Source: Lineus longissimus
Taxonomy: Eukaryota > Nemertea > Pilidiophora > Heteronemertea > Lineidae
Direction of reading: 5' to 3'
DNA length: 64,000 nt
Assembly (NCBI RefSeq): GCF_910592395.1
Contig: NC_088321.1
Span: forward strand, 10,478,001-10,542,000
Under the pieces are notes generated by a model. It was not told where the DNA came from, ran no database searches, and saw nothing but the letters and a program-made list of their open reading frames with translations. The first letter of the stretch is position 1. Each line of letters starts with the position of its first letter. The translations under genes were made by a program, and so were the position numbers. Of this stretch, positions 21,415 through 31,054 are shown piece after piece.

Positions 21415-21660
21415 ACCAAGGGGCCCAATCAGGCCGATGACCCCAATTACCGTCTCTGGTCACGCAGCAGGATTCCCTCTAGCCTTGGGATAGCTCGGCA
21501 TAAACTCCAACAGTTTCTTCACTTCTTTGCATGGAGTATTTCTTTTCTTTGAAAACCTACCTGTTTATCAAGAAATTCCCTCCTGAGTTCTCTCCGGGAT
21601 CAAACTCGGGCCCTATTGCGCGGTAGACAGCAGTGTTAACCACTAGGATATGAGGCTCTT
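21415..21660 (-). mobile_element. tRNA-derived SINE, minus strand
   Basis: On the minus strand the head reads TCCTAGTGGTTAACACTG (A-box-like, about 21631-21649) and later GAGTTTGATCCCGG (B-box-like, about 21593-21607), with spacing as in a tRNA promoter, followed by a non-tRNA body. It is not a foldable tRNA gene. A shorter relative lies at 21885-21990 and another head at 23187 on the plus strand. Confidence 0.6.
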
Positions 21661-21884
21661 TGGCGGCGCAATGCTCGAAAGAAGGATTGCTAGATTTTGT
21701 GTCTAGTTTGAGATTGATACTTCATAAAAAGCACACGACATCATCACCTTCCCTTGGGATCAAATGCATACTTAAGCACACGCATTGCGCTTGTGCAGTG
21801 GTTATCATGACCAAAACCCATTTGTCAGATCTCTAGGTATTTCTCGACAACTTATGATCATTTATCGAAGACTGATTGTGTCAA

Positions 21885-21990
21885 TGGGAACTATCAGGCC
21901 AACGACCTTCGATCATTGTCTCTAGTAGTCACACAGCTTGACTCCCTCCTGGGATAACTCGGCATCTGTCCACTTCTTTGCATAGGACGG
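21885..21990 (-). mobile_element. Truncated relative of the SINE body
   Basis: ATCAGGCC(A)ACGACC ... GACTCCCTCCTGGGATAACTCGGCAT parallels 21428-21505 in the SINE tail. The tRNA-like head is absent, so this is a 5'-truncated copy. Confidence 0.45.
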
Positions 21991-22564
21991 TCGTTGAGAA
22001 TACACTATTGGACATCGAAAAATGATGCGGCCTATGTGTAAAAAAGGTACACTACCTCATTCAACATAGGCCTTTGATCTCTACTGCCCTATTTTGAGAA
22101 ACCCTCGTATTTTTCACAGTTTATTTTAGAAATCCGAGCTTTCAACGAAAAGCCTCCTACTGGTGCTAGCAGCTATATCGATGGCTACAATCTTCTTACA
22201 AATGAGTTGTTAAAAGCTAGAGGTCAAGAATGGATTTTGGCCATGTCGCCGCATGACATCTTACACAGGCAAAAGTATCCGCATGGATCATAGATGGATC
22301 TATAATGGTCATCATAAACCGCGTTTTACACATGAATACCATCATAGGTAATACGATGGCCAATACGTAGATCCAATGATGGCCCATGGGCTATTCATTG
22401 ATGGGAATTCCATCATGGGCCCGACGAGGGTGGGTCCCAACACAAAAATGAACATACACAGTAAGGTTTAACCCCATTTGAATAACATGGAGTCGTTTGC
22501 CTGTTTAATTGCCATTATGATATTCCCCAATGGTAGTATGAAAATGTTGAAACGACCCAAATGA
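21991..22564. other. Gene-free stretch with ATGG-rich short repeats
   Basis: No convincing ORF. Positions about 22280-22420 contain several interspersed ATGATGG/CCATCAT words in both orientations (for example GATCCAATGATGGCCCATGG and GGAATTCCATCATGGGCC), perhaps an old palindromic element. Confidence 0.35.
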
Positions 22565-22925
22565 AACAAGCTAAACTAAACTATCTAAATAAACGTTTTA
22601 AACCTGAGATGAAAGATCAAGTTTTCATTTAATATTCATTGCAGCATTCGGTCTAGTATGTTTAAGGCATAATATTATTCACATGGTCCCATTCAATTCG
22701 GTTCATTTTAAGTTTTGCATGGTGCATCATTGGAACGTTTCATTTACTCGTTTATTTGGGCTTGTTTAAAGCCTAAACAAGCCAAATTAAGTGGGCCTGA
22801 GTGAATGAAAGTGATTTTTCATTTCATGCAAATATCAGCCTAACGCTTGCAATCATAATTACATCTAAACGTGAACTTCAATTTCATGTTTAGAATGTTT
22901 ATTTAGTTCGTTTAGTTTGACTTTG
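22565..22925. repeat. Long imperfect inverted repeat (foldback element)
   Basis: AAGCTAAACTAAACTATCTAAATAAACG near 22570 pairs with the complement of the segment near 22890-22922. Internal stretches also pair (ATTCATTGCAGCATTCGGTCT with the 22840 region). The centre is a tight hairpin, GGCTTGTTTA-AAGCC-TAAACAAGCC (about 22759-22783). The whole ~360 bp therefore folds back on itself, as in degenerate MITE or foldback elements. The ends are not sharply defined. Confidence 0.55.
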
Positions 22926-23186
22926 GCAGAATCTAGGGGGTGAAAATGGTGGTCTCTAAGCGACTAATATGCACAGTTACGGCACTACATCTGGTTTTAC
23001 GTAGCTCTAAAAACAAGCCAAGTACAAAATGGGCTGCACCGCTGTAGGACAGCAGATCAACCTATCGTCAACTTCGTGTAACTTATAATCAGATCAACCT
23101 GCCCCCCTCCCCCACCGCCTGTAGTTACCATCTAATGGATATCTCGCTTTGCAGCTAACGCATCTCTCAATTTGAATACGATCTTA

Positions 23187-23480
23187 GGGGCATCACATCC
23201 TAGTGGTAAACATTGCTGGCTACTACCACGTAAAAAGGCCCGAGTTCGATCCCTGGTAGAACCCAGAATGGTATTTCTGGATGAACAGGCAATAAAATCT
23301 CAAGCTCTCACAGTCCTTCGAATGAGAGTTAAAGCCGAGGTTCCTTGTAGCTGGTGTCGATGCCAGATCGGGTTGAAGGCCGAACCAAGAGAAACACGAG
23401 TAGCTTGCGTGGACTCAAATTATCGTCGAAGACGGAGTCACTCGGCCAATCAACCCAATTGGCAGTGGCACACATAAACG
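23187..23480 (+). mobile_element. tRNA-derived SINE, plus strand
   Basis: The head GGGGCATCACATCCTAGTGG contains an A-box-like TAGTGGTAAACATTG and, about 35 bp later, a B-box-like GAGTTCGATCCCTGG (about 23242-23256). The body has GAATGAGAGTTAAAGCCGAG (about 23320), a word resembling conserved central domains of metazoan SINEs. The 3' end is not certain. A frame open through it (23172-23477) is fortuitous. Confidence 0.6.
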
Positions 23481-23567
23481 CTCATCCCGCCTTGCAGGAG
23501 GAATACCCCCTTGGGAAAATCATCTCTAAGTGCAAAGTGAACGCTGTATAGAAGAAGGAGAATGCGA

Positions 23568-24500
23568 TCAGTCATGTCCAAGCACCATGCGGAAGTGATG
23601 AATGATTGCAGGTTTCTCAAAGATGAAGAATGTGCGAGATATGAGAAGTATTCCATTTGTACTGATTGCTAATATTGGACTTCGATTTGGGCGGGCTGGA
23701 AACATTACTTCAAAATCTGGAACTCGGGCAACTTGCATCAAGTTGCTGTCCTCTTTAAGTGACACCCGAACAAGTGAAAACGAATTATAGTTTCCTTTTC
23801 TCTCCGCTTGCAAAAATGTAAATCTGTTGTTGACATGATCCCATGTCCCATAATGGATCTGTTTCATATTTAACTCCTGCTTGTGAATCCGTTTGTAGGA
23901 ACCTTCTTTGTAGTGAAATACAACTACTGACATTTTCCTCTTGAAATAGATCAAAATTATTTCATTCGACCACACTGCCTGAGGAGGCCTGACATCATTT
24001 TTGTTTGCTGGTACAGACGTTATCAAATTTGGATGAGTAAATGCAATATCTTGCTTGGAGCGAAGGTCAATTTCAAATAGAATTAATTCGTAATCAGACT
24101 CTTGCCGTTTGGTTGTTCTTGTAAGATTTTGAGTCCAAACTATCACATGACTCATGTCAGCTGACATCACTGGGCTGCATCTTAAACCACTCATGATGTG
24201 GTTCACAGTAACACGAGATATCAACCTTCCGCTATAACTGTATAAATCTACAGACAACTTGCTGCCGCGAGCGGAATGTAAACAGAACACAAGCAGGTAC
24301 GCGTTAAAACATAATACATCAGTGACTCGTTCTTGAAGATTAAAAAGATGTTTTTGTGTAGGAAATAAGCCTGGGTAATATGCAATCATGAAAGATGGAG
24401 GTTCAATCCATCCGGAAAGGCCACCACATGAATGTAAGAGAAAGAACTGTTGTATAGGACAGTAAACAATACACAGTATCTTCCCCGGAGTAGTTTTCAT
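23568..24500 (-). CDS. Unknown beta-propeller-like protein exon (310 codons)
   Basis: Single open frame from the ATG at 24500 (MKTTPGKILCIVYCPIQQFF) to a stop at 23568. It has repeated strand pairs typical of propeller blades: KLSVDLYSYSGRLISRVTV, KMSVVVFHYKEGSYKRIHK, YGTWDHVNNRFTFLQ, SFSLVRVSLKE. No signal peptide or transmembrane segment is clear. I considered the N-terminal propeller of gamma-secretase-activating protein (pigeon/GSAP), which has a similar WD...R.Y/F strand, but the resemblance is weak. The similar texture of the tandem genes at 0.2-10.6 kb suggests a local family. It may be one exon of a longer minus-strand gene; I did not find convincing flanking splice sites. Confidence 0.5.
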   Translation of the reverse strand: MKTTPGKILCIVYCPIQQFFLLHSCGGLSGWIEPPSFMIAYYPGLFPTQKHLFNLQERVTDVLCFNAYLLVFCLHSARGSKLSVDLYSYSGRLISRVTVNHIMSGLRCSPVMSADMSHVIVWTQNLTRTTKRQESDYELILFEIDLRSKQDIAFTHPNLITSVPANKNDVRPPQAVWSNEIILIYFKRKMSVVVFHYKEGSYKRIHKQELNMKQIHYGTWDHVNNRFTFLQAERKGNYNSFSLVRVSLKEDSNLMQVARVPDFEVMFPARPNRSPILAISTNGILLISRTFFIFEKPAIIHHFRMVLGHD

Positions 24501-24639
24501 CAGTCGAAATTTTCGTTGCAGGCGAAACGTAGTAAATCTATTAGGACCTACGACGAAAAGAACGCGAAGTTTGGATATTATCGCATATGGGTCCCCGTGA
24601 TCGATACCTTAGGGGATGCTGCCCTCAGGAAATCTGGAG

Positions 24640-25788
24640 ACCTATAGTTCTGGTCGATGTAATGGCCGAGTGCGTCGGTATCCTCCCTGCTCCGCCGATA
24701 AGGCCCCCAAGATTGAGATTCAAGACGGCTGTTGTCCCCCACTCGTCTAGCAAAACGTTTACACTTATAATGTCAATCAAAACATGAATATTTGGTCATG
24801 ACTTGAATGGTGTTGTTGTAGACCTACGTGTATTAGTCTTTACGATTTCCAGACTTATAAATCGAATAGATTTGATATTGATAAGCTTTGTACGATTGGG
24901 GACGTACGGAGAATAGAAGAGCAGTCAGTGATAGTCTCCTTGCACTCCCGCCCAAATTGTGACAACACTACCATGGCACCAGTGTGTGCTGCAGGAGACA
25001 GGCACTCAAGCCCTCGTCGGTGCGTAGAAGACCAGGCATGCCAAGTGTTCGATATTAAAATGGTTATTGCTCCGGCGATTCAGTTGAGGTATGCTGACCT
25101 GACACAAATTCACTGTACCAGATCATTTGGCGAGTTGGCAATATCAATACATTTCGTTATTTAGTCACTAAAATCTCCTGGTCTCGCCATTGGTAACGGT
25201 TGCTGAGCGATACTTGCACTAAAGTGTACATTTGGCCTCTTCTTGCTTAAGAAGCGGAAAATAGAGCGAGTCCTCTCATTGGGATATTGTCAATTACTTT
25301 GCGTAGCCGGCGAGCAATTTCATTCGCCAACCGTTTATGAAGGTGGGTTTGACAGATATCGCGGCCAAGTGTGCCGGTGTAACAGTAACAAATGCCCCCC
25401 TTGAAAAAGTGTGCGACCCTTTTGTATTCTGCAATATGGTTCTATAGAGACCCTGACCGTCAATAGCTCAGAGATTGAAGCAAATAATAGAATCCTTTGT
25501 TTCTCGGGCATTCTATCCTAGGACATTTTAAACTTCTACACCGGCGATGAAGGAGACTTGACGTTTATGGTCGGCGGTAGGGGACATAAATTCTAAAACA
25601 TCTAGGTTTATAATGAACCACAGTTTACAGTCCGTGTAAATGCACTATGCGCAAACGAAGCCTCGTTTTGAATTCAATGGTTATGGTTAGGCAATCATTA
25701 CCGCTTGGGTTGGTGCAAAATATGAAAGCAGTCGAAACGCATTTAAACCCACTTTTTTCGGCATTTGATTTGAGATGTTTTAGAACAG
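24640..25788. other. Gene-free stretch
   Basis: Only short open frames without coding character. No repeats, splice-supported exons or known motifs were seen here. Confidence 0.4.
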
Positions 25789-25953
25789 AAATTGATACCT
25801 CACTGTTGGTATTGATTGTCTCACCAAAACCGCCAGGGTGGAGCTGAAATGTTGGCCGAAACCTCGGCTATGTCTCGGTTTTGGTCAACATTTTAGCTCC
25901 ACCCTCGCGGTTCCGGTGAGACAACAAATAACGGCAGTGAGGTATCAATTCCT
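25789..25953. repeat. Palindrome with ~78-bp arms
   Basis: The left arm (AAATTGATACCTCACTG ... GTCTCACCAAAACCGCCAGG ... GGAGCTGAAATGTTGGCC) is matched by the inverted right arm (about 25875-25953) at roughly 80-85% identity, with a loop of only a few bases near 25868-25873. It is a snap-back structure directly left of the inverted-repeat element starting at 25961. Confidence 0.75.
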
Positions 25954-25960
25954 AATTCAG

Positions 25961-26695
25961 AAATATACGGCCGATAAAATACCGTCCGAAAACCCCCTCC
26001 CCCTCCCCCCAGCCGTAAAAAGTAGCCAGATGTTAATTTTGCGGCAGGTTACTTGCCGCATATTTCAGAGCAGCCATTATAACAGATGTACTTCCGACCG
26101 TAAAATACTCCGCGCAGTGTTATATATGCATCTGTGTGCGGAGATTGAGGTATGGTAAAGTTCATTTTTAGGTTGGAGATAAAGAAACTATGTGACGGAT
26201 TTGATGATTAGAAATTCGGGTTGGCCCCAGAGTGAGACTTTGTGTGAGAGCATACTTGCAGTAGACCATCGAGTCTCCCCATAATGGACTTGCCATACAC
26301 GTTGGAAGTACCTAAATTATTTATCGCCACCTATGATAAATCTTTGCACTCTAATTTTACGATCGGAAGAACATCTGTTACTTTTAATAAGGCTGCTTGT
26401 TAATATACGGCAGGTTCAAGAAGTAACCTGCCGCAAGATTAACATCTGCGTATCGGAAGAACATCTGTTACTTTTAATAAGGCTGCTTGTTAATATACGG
26501 CAGGTTCAAGAAGTAACCTGCCGCACGATTAAAATCTGCGTAAAAAAAAGAACACACCACCCGCCCTCTGCTCCTGATTGGCTAAGACGGAATTATTGGC
26601 TAAGACGGAATTTTCAGCGAGATTTTACGGGACACTTTTGCGGGAGGTTTTTTGCGGGTGATTTATGCGGCAGGTACTTAATCGGCCATATATTT
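25961..26695. mobile_element. Probable non-autonomous inverted-repeat element
   Basis: The left end AAATATACGGCCGATAAAAT and the inverted right end AAATATATGGCCGATTAAGT (26676-26695) match over about 28 bp with a few differences. The interior is non-coding and full of GCGGCAGGTT/AACCTGCCGC hairpins (about 26041-26060, 26407-26433, 26497-26523). No transposase. The family is not identified. Confidence 0.5.
26362..26541 (+). repeat. 90-bp direct duplication
   Basis: The segment beginning ATCGGAAGAACATCTGTTAC at 26362 is repeated from 26452. Each copy carries the perfect stem CGGCAGGTT / AACCTGCCG with an 8-base loop. Internal to the inverted-repeat element. Confidence 0.85.
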
Positions 26696-26900
26696 TTGAT
26701 TTGTGTACTCTATCGCCAACCATAATTATTATGGTGACCCAACCGCCTACCAAAGACGTTATTCATCACTGGTAAGTCGGCACGAGGAGATGGGTTTTAA
26801 TATCTGATGCGCGAGTACAAAAAGGTCTATTAGTCATGATACAGTCCTGAAAAGTGATCAAACACCCGAGAGGGGCATCGAGGAACTATCTGGTCCTTAC

Positions 26901-27186
26901 CTCTACCTACCCTTTCCATCCAGATGTCTGCTCCCTTTTCGTTTGATTTTGGACCAGCTACATCCTCATGCTGTGATGATTGTATTATGCAAATGGTTGG
27001 CACTTTGTATTCAACACTAAAACCTACCACTCGTTTTTCTGTAGTGAATATAATAGAGCACTGCAGTAGAGATCTCGTCAACATTACCTCCTTTGTGGCA
27101 AGATAGCCTTCCCAATGCACTCGCTCAAAGATTCTCAAAGAATTGACCATTTGTAATAAGAGTAAACAATAGATAGCGATGTGCAT
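26901..27186 (-). CDS. Secreted protein first exon with apple/PAN-like region
   Basis: From the ATG at 27186 the product begins MHIAIYCLLLLQMVNS, a good signal peptide, then about 80 residues with an apple-like pattern (LTRSLLQCSIIFTTEKRVVGF...PTICII). The open frame extends further upstream without a better start. Two donor candidates end the exon: GG|GTAGGT (last base 26911) and GAG|GTAAGG (last base 26901). Downstream exons were not found. PAN assignment is tentative because only two of the usual cysteines are visible. This could be a distant cousin of the LamG-PAN loci at 44-63 kb. Confidence 0.45.
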
Positions 27187-27239
27187 ATATAATGTACTGC
27201 TGAGCTGTGGGGACTCCTGATAAGGCATGGCCTGATAAA

Positions 27240-27836
27240 AGGGCTGTCATATGATTTCTGATTATTTCTTCATTTCAGACTCAGCGAGGTTACGAAAGAA
27301 ACTGGCCTTGTGATATGTCGCTGACTATTAGAAGAATTATTGAAACATCTGCTTTCTCTTCCCTGTGCCGTTTTTTAAAGAACAAGGCGTATTATTCCTG
27401 CAGTATAATTGGACAATTTTTGCCAATTTTTTTTCGCATCGAACATCGTAAGAAAACGCTTTATTCGTCATTTTTAGCACGAACAACTCGAACCTGAGCC
27501 AGGTTGTTCAAAACTAATTTTGTAACTAACGCTTGCTTTATCTCCTTTACTTAAGCCCTTTGACTCGACGCCAAGTATGTTAATACCAGCGTTAGTGACA
27601 AAACGTGCTTTGAACGACTCGGCCCTGGCCTCCAAAACTTTCCGTTCTTCACATCTACACGCCGAGGTCGGATTTAACGTCACCCTGATATTACGCCGCC
27701 ACGTCAATGCCAGTTTATCTCTATGGGTGCGAGCGAAGACAAGATAATAAGAAAACTGCACTAGTGGCTGATCCGAGTATCCAGATCGAACGAGATTATT
27801 TTTCTCAGGCGATCTTAATGATGAGGATCAGACACA
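27240..27836. other. Gene-free stretch
   Basis: No supported exon. The minus-strand frame 27474-27761 has no motif, homologue in the window, or splice support and was not called. Confidence 0.35.
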
Positions 27837-28070
27837 AGATAGCCTATCCACCACTGGCAACGGGTTGGATTGACTAAATGCAGCGAAGTTTGGCGGACAG
27901 CCTGTCCTCCACTTGCGACGTGTTTGATTGATTAAGTGCAGCAAAGTTCGATAGATAGCCTGTCCACCACTGGGGACGTGTTGAATTGCTGAAGTGCAGC
28001 GAACACTCGGGAGACGATAGATAGATAGTCTTTCTACCACTAAAGAGACGTTTTAGATTGCTGTAGGTCT
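27837..28070. repeat. Diverged tandem repeat, ~60-68 bp unit, about 3.5 copies
   Basis: Successive units share GATAGCCTGTCCACCACT, then GACGTGTTGGATTG, then AAGTGCAGCGAA with variation. The last unit (ATAGTCTTTCTACCACT) is the most diverged. Confidence 0.75.
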
Positions 28071-28349
28071 ATAAAACAGCACACAATACAATTGAAATAC
28101 TTAGAAGCGAAAATTATGATTTGAATCGACCGATATTGATATTTGTAATCATAAAAGATTAGTAAAATGCTTCAAAGTGCGATTGTTACACTGCTGCTTT
28201 TTTAATTCTGCATTCACCATGTTGATGTGGCATGCTACTAGTACAAAGGTATACTCAAAACTAAATTAGATGGTCTTTTTTCAGTATCCTTCCCTGAACA
28301 GTCCAAATCACAATTGACATCCCTTAACTCGCGTCATTAGCGTACCATT

Positions 28350-28975
28350 GATGCGCTACGCAGCCCGTAGGTCGTGCGTACTAGGATACGGTTACACCTA
28401 TTAAAACGCAAATCGCACGCGTTTATCGAACGCGATATTCGCATGCGTTGCCCCCTAAAATTTAAGTGCTTGTTTTGCCACTAGTGACACCAAAATGACA
28501 CCAAAATTGGGAAATGCTCCATTTTCTGCGACAAAGCACCGGCCATCTGCGCAATGATTGGCATTGTTGGAGGTATTCACAATAAATTATGGTATTGATG
28601 CTGCAGGTTCAGTCTGAAATATTCCTTGAATTTAACCTCGTACTTCTTTAGATCAGGAATCAAGGTTACAAAGTCCCCTTTACGCTCTCTATCCCTCAGG
28701 AATGGATGCATCCAATGGCTCCTCGCAAATTTGTCGTTTTCAAGTAACATTGTTAGAAAACAACTACATCGTCTTCCTTTTCTTCTTCATCTGAAAGGTC
28801 GTTAAGGACTAGAGCTGTTGTCGCGTCCATGCAAATGGTTACGAAGGAAATAACAGATGAAGAGCTGACCTCGTGACTTACCGCATTCTGTGTAACCGCA
28901 CGCGAATCGCACCACGAAACGCGCACCAATCGCACGCGTCAACGCACCCACACCCTCACCCTCTTAGTCAAGATT
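28350..28975 (-). mobile_element. Harbinger remnant (element H5), deletion derivative
   Basis: On the minus strand, NDLSDEEEKEDD is followed, after a frame change near 28750, by a stretch reading SHWMHPFLRDRERKGDF and YEVKFKEYFRLN. This is the typical N-terminal region of PIF/Harbinger transposases of the W-H-P-x-x-R-x-R type. The catalytic domain is absent. Both ends are rich in CGCACGCG words in opposite orientation and share GTGCG...CGGTTACAC, suggesting eroded inverted repeats. Boundaries are approximate. Confidence 0.5.
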
Positions 28976-29172
28976 GAATAAGAATCTTTCAAGAATCGAG
29001 TAACGAATATACATTGAAAATTCGAAGAATACAGCACAGATACAGCTATACTTGATAACTCTGTATCATTCATTAGAACTTTTGAAACAGGTAGAAATAA
29101 GCCCATTGTATGGAATGGTAATGTATTGTCAGCCCACTTCGATCCTGTGTGAGTTAGGATTTCAGTTCGACG

Positions 29173-29556
29173 ATGCGCCGCCTACTTACCGTTATACATG
29201 TATTACTCCTTCAATCCATCGTCTGTAGAAGTACTGGAGACACATGTATCAACCACAGAGGTGAGTTGATTGGAATTATTCAGGTCCCCGTTAATGAAAT
29301 CAATTCGGCTCAGTCATTCCAGGCCGTACAAATTAGGTGATGATATCATTCTAAATCCTATATCGGATAGTTCGAGATGAATTCAAATGCTTAAAGCAAT
29401 TATGCTATTGCCAAATTAACAAAGTGCGTTACGGTTGCTGGCCACGTTAGGGTTGCTTGCCTGTCTCAAATCATTTCAGAGGTTGGAGCAAAGAGTTTGG
29501 CCAGCAGGTGCCCACTGCCAAATGATTGCGTCATTGGCCGGTGGTTGCCGTTCTAA
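29173..29556 (+). CDS. Short secreted peptide gene, copy A (54 aa, two exons)
   Basis: Exon 1 (29173-29260, 88 nt) encodes MRRLLTVIHVLLLQSIVCRS, a signal peptide, then TGDTCINHR, and ends CACAGAG|GTGAGT. Exon 2 (29480-29556, 77 nt) follows TCATTTCAG and joins in phase 1 to give EVGAKSLASRCPLPNDCVIG and RWLPF before TAA. The predicted mature peptide is about 35 residues with three cysteines. The same two exons, junctions and stop occur in copies B (48585-48939) and C (53977-54340). The DCVIGRW(S/L)PF end resembles the start of a thrombospondin type-1 repeat, so it could derive from a longer protein, but the stop is shared by all copies. Role unknown. Confidence 0.6.
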
Positions 29557-29912
29557 AATTCTCATTGGACACATCACCTCTTACAAGAAAACTGATGGTA
29601 CAATTGTAGTTATAATTCAGTGGAAAGCACAGCAATAAACTTTTCACATGCAATATATCATATTGCATGTGTGAAGTTACTGAGCGCCTCAAAAAGGACC
29701 GGACAGTGTGTGAAAACACGCACATGTTGGAAATACACTAGTTCACAAACAAAGACAATCTTAAACGCCTAAAAAGTCTTCCAGTCTATTAAAAAATTCA
29801 ACATGTCCATTCTAACTCAAAACCGCGACAACATACACACTGTATACATGTATTTTAATAATACCAATGACAATAGCTGGGATCGCATTTTCAAGATATT
29901 GGTGCTGATTTC

Positions 29913-30491
29913 TACGAACGCCCAAATTGCTTATCTGAAATTCAAAATCCGAAATTCGAAATTTGAGATCCAATATCAACCAATCAGAGGAAAGCTTACA
30001 AAATGTCGAAACCAATTAGATGTCGTTTCGCATTTTATTCAGTGAATGCAAACAGCCACAATCGGCACTGCGTGTATATGTATCAAATCATTATTAGGAG
30101 CTAGATAATCTCGACCTGCTGTCAGGCGAATTTTTTTTTTATATATACGACGATGCATTCTTCACTCAATGAGGAATAAAATAGGTCAAATATATTGCAT
30201 TTTTCAAAGGATATTCTTGCTCGTTTGACTAGCTCAAAGAATCGTGCCCATCTAGGGTTTACAGCTGCAATTCAATGCAAAAGCTTGACTTAATTGAACC
30301 ACCAGTGGTCTCTTAATTTACTTTAATTTATTTCTTTAATTTATCCATTCTCATAACAGCAAAGTACTGAATGTTACACTTGATCTGATTGGCTAAAAGT
30401 TCCCAGCGATTAGGGATTTTGAATTTCGGATTTTGGATTGGAGAATTTTGGACTTCGGAATTCGAATTTCAGATGGGCCATCTGGGCTTTA
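29913..30491. mobile_element. MITE-like inverted-repeat element, copy A
   Basis: Bounded by CTACGAACGCCCAAATTG...TCTGAAATTCAAAATCCG on the left and the inverted GAATTTCAGATGGGCCATCT...GGGCTTTAG on the right. The same ~560-580 bp element sits between the peptide gene and the LamG exon in copies B, C and D. Non-coding. Confidence 0.6.
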
Positions 30492-30639
30492 GTCAATAAA
30501 CTCTTAGACTTTGGAAGCAAAACCGCTGCATCTTTGTTCCCTGCTCAACAGGGGAGTTCGCTTCCAGTCTATCGCAATACGAAGCTACATTGAGCTTCTT
30601 TTCATCCCCATTTCTGGTCTGTAGTTCCAAGCCATCAGA

Positions 30640-30986
30640 ATCAGTCGGGTATTAATCGGTTGCTCCACTCTACTTGAGGCTGTTTATGTTTATACATTGG
30701 CTGTGGCTCCGTGTAAAGACTTTGTCACTTATGGCATCGGAATTTCTCCACAGCAGTTAACAACTGTGTCTTTAAATGCTAAACTTTTCAAGACAATGTA
30801 ACTCTACGATTTCAAACTCCTCCAATGTGAAATATGGTGCAAATTACGCCAAGTCAACTTATTTTGGTGAGGTTCTCTCATTTAATGAATGTGATCATGA
30901 GGTTGAGCTAAACATTGATCTTCAGAAGTACGATACCGTTTCGTTTGCTCTCTACTTTCGGCGGTGTCACCATAACATACGACAAT
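30640..30986 (+). pseudogene. LamG exon fragment, copy A (inverted and truncated)
   Basis: Homologous to the first part of the LamG exons at 46.7, 51.9 and 62.2 kb (SVKYGANYAKSTYFGEVLSF region, here SNVKYGANYAKSTYFGEVLS) but on the plus strand. Upstream it is frameshifted (AAGACAATG where other copies have AAGACATTTAA). Homology ends at CATACGACAA (30986), where unrelated sequence leading to the GPCR begins. Non-functional. Confidence 0.65.
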
Positions 30987-31054
30987 AGTAAGCACGTATC
31001 ATGCTGAAGTGCTCAAATATGACCGCTATTGTTTTATCTTGCCTCATCACAATG

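Noticed and set aside
23187-23260. Possible tRNA gene
   Set aside because: A- and B-box-like words are present but the sequence does not complete a cloverleaf and continues into a SINE body.
23568-24500. Confident assignment to GSAP/pigeon
   Set aside because: Only a propeller-like texture and one weakly similar strand; not enough to name the gene.
26362-26541. CRISPR-like repeat pair
   Set aside because: Only two 90-bp direct copies with no spacers, in an animal genome; part of an inverted-repeat element.
27474-27761. 95-codon minus-strand ORF
   Set aside because: No motif, repeat relation or splice evidence; consistent with chance.
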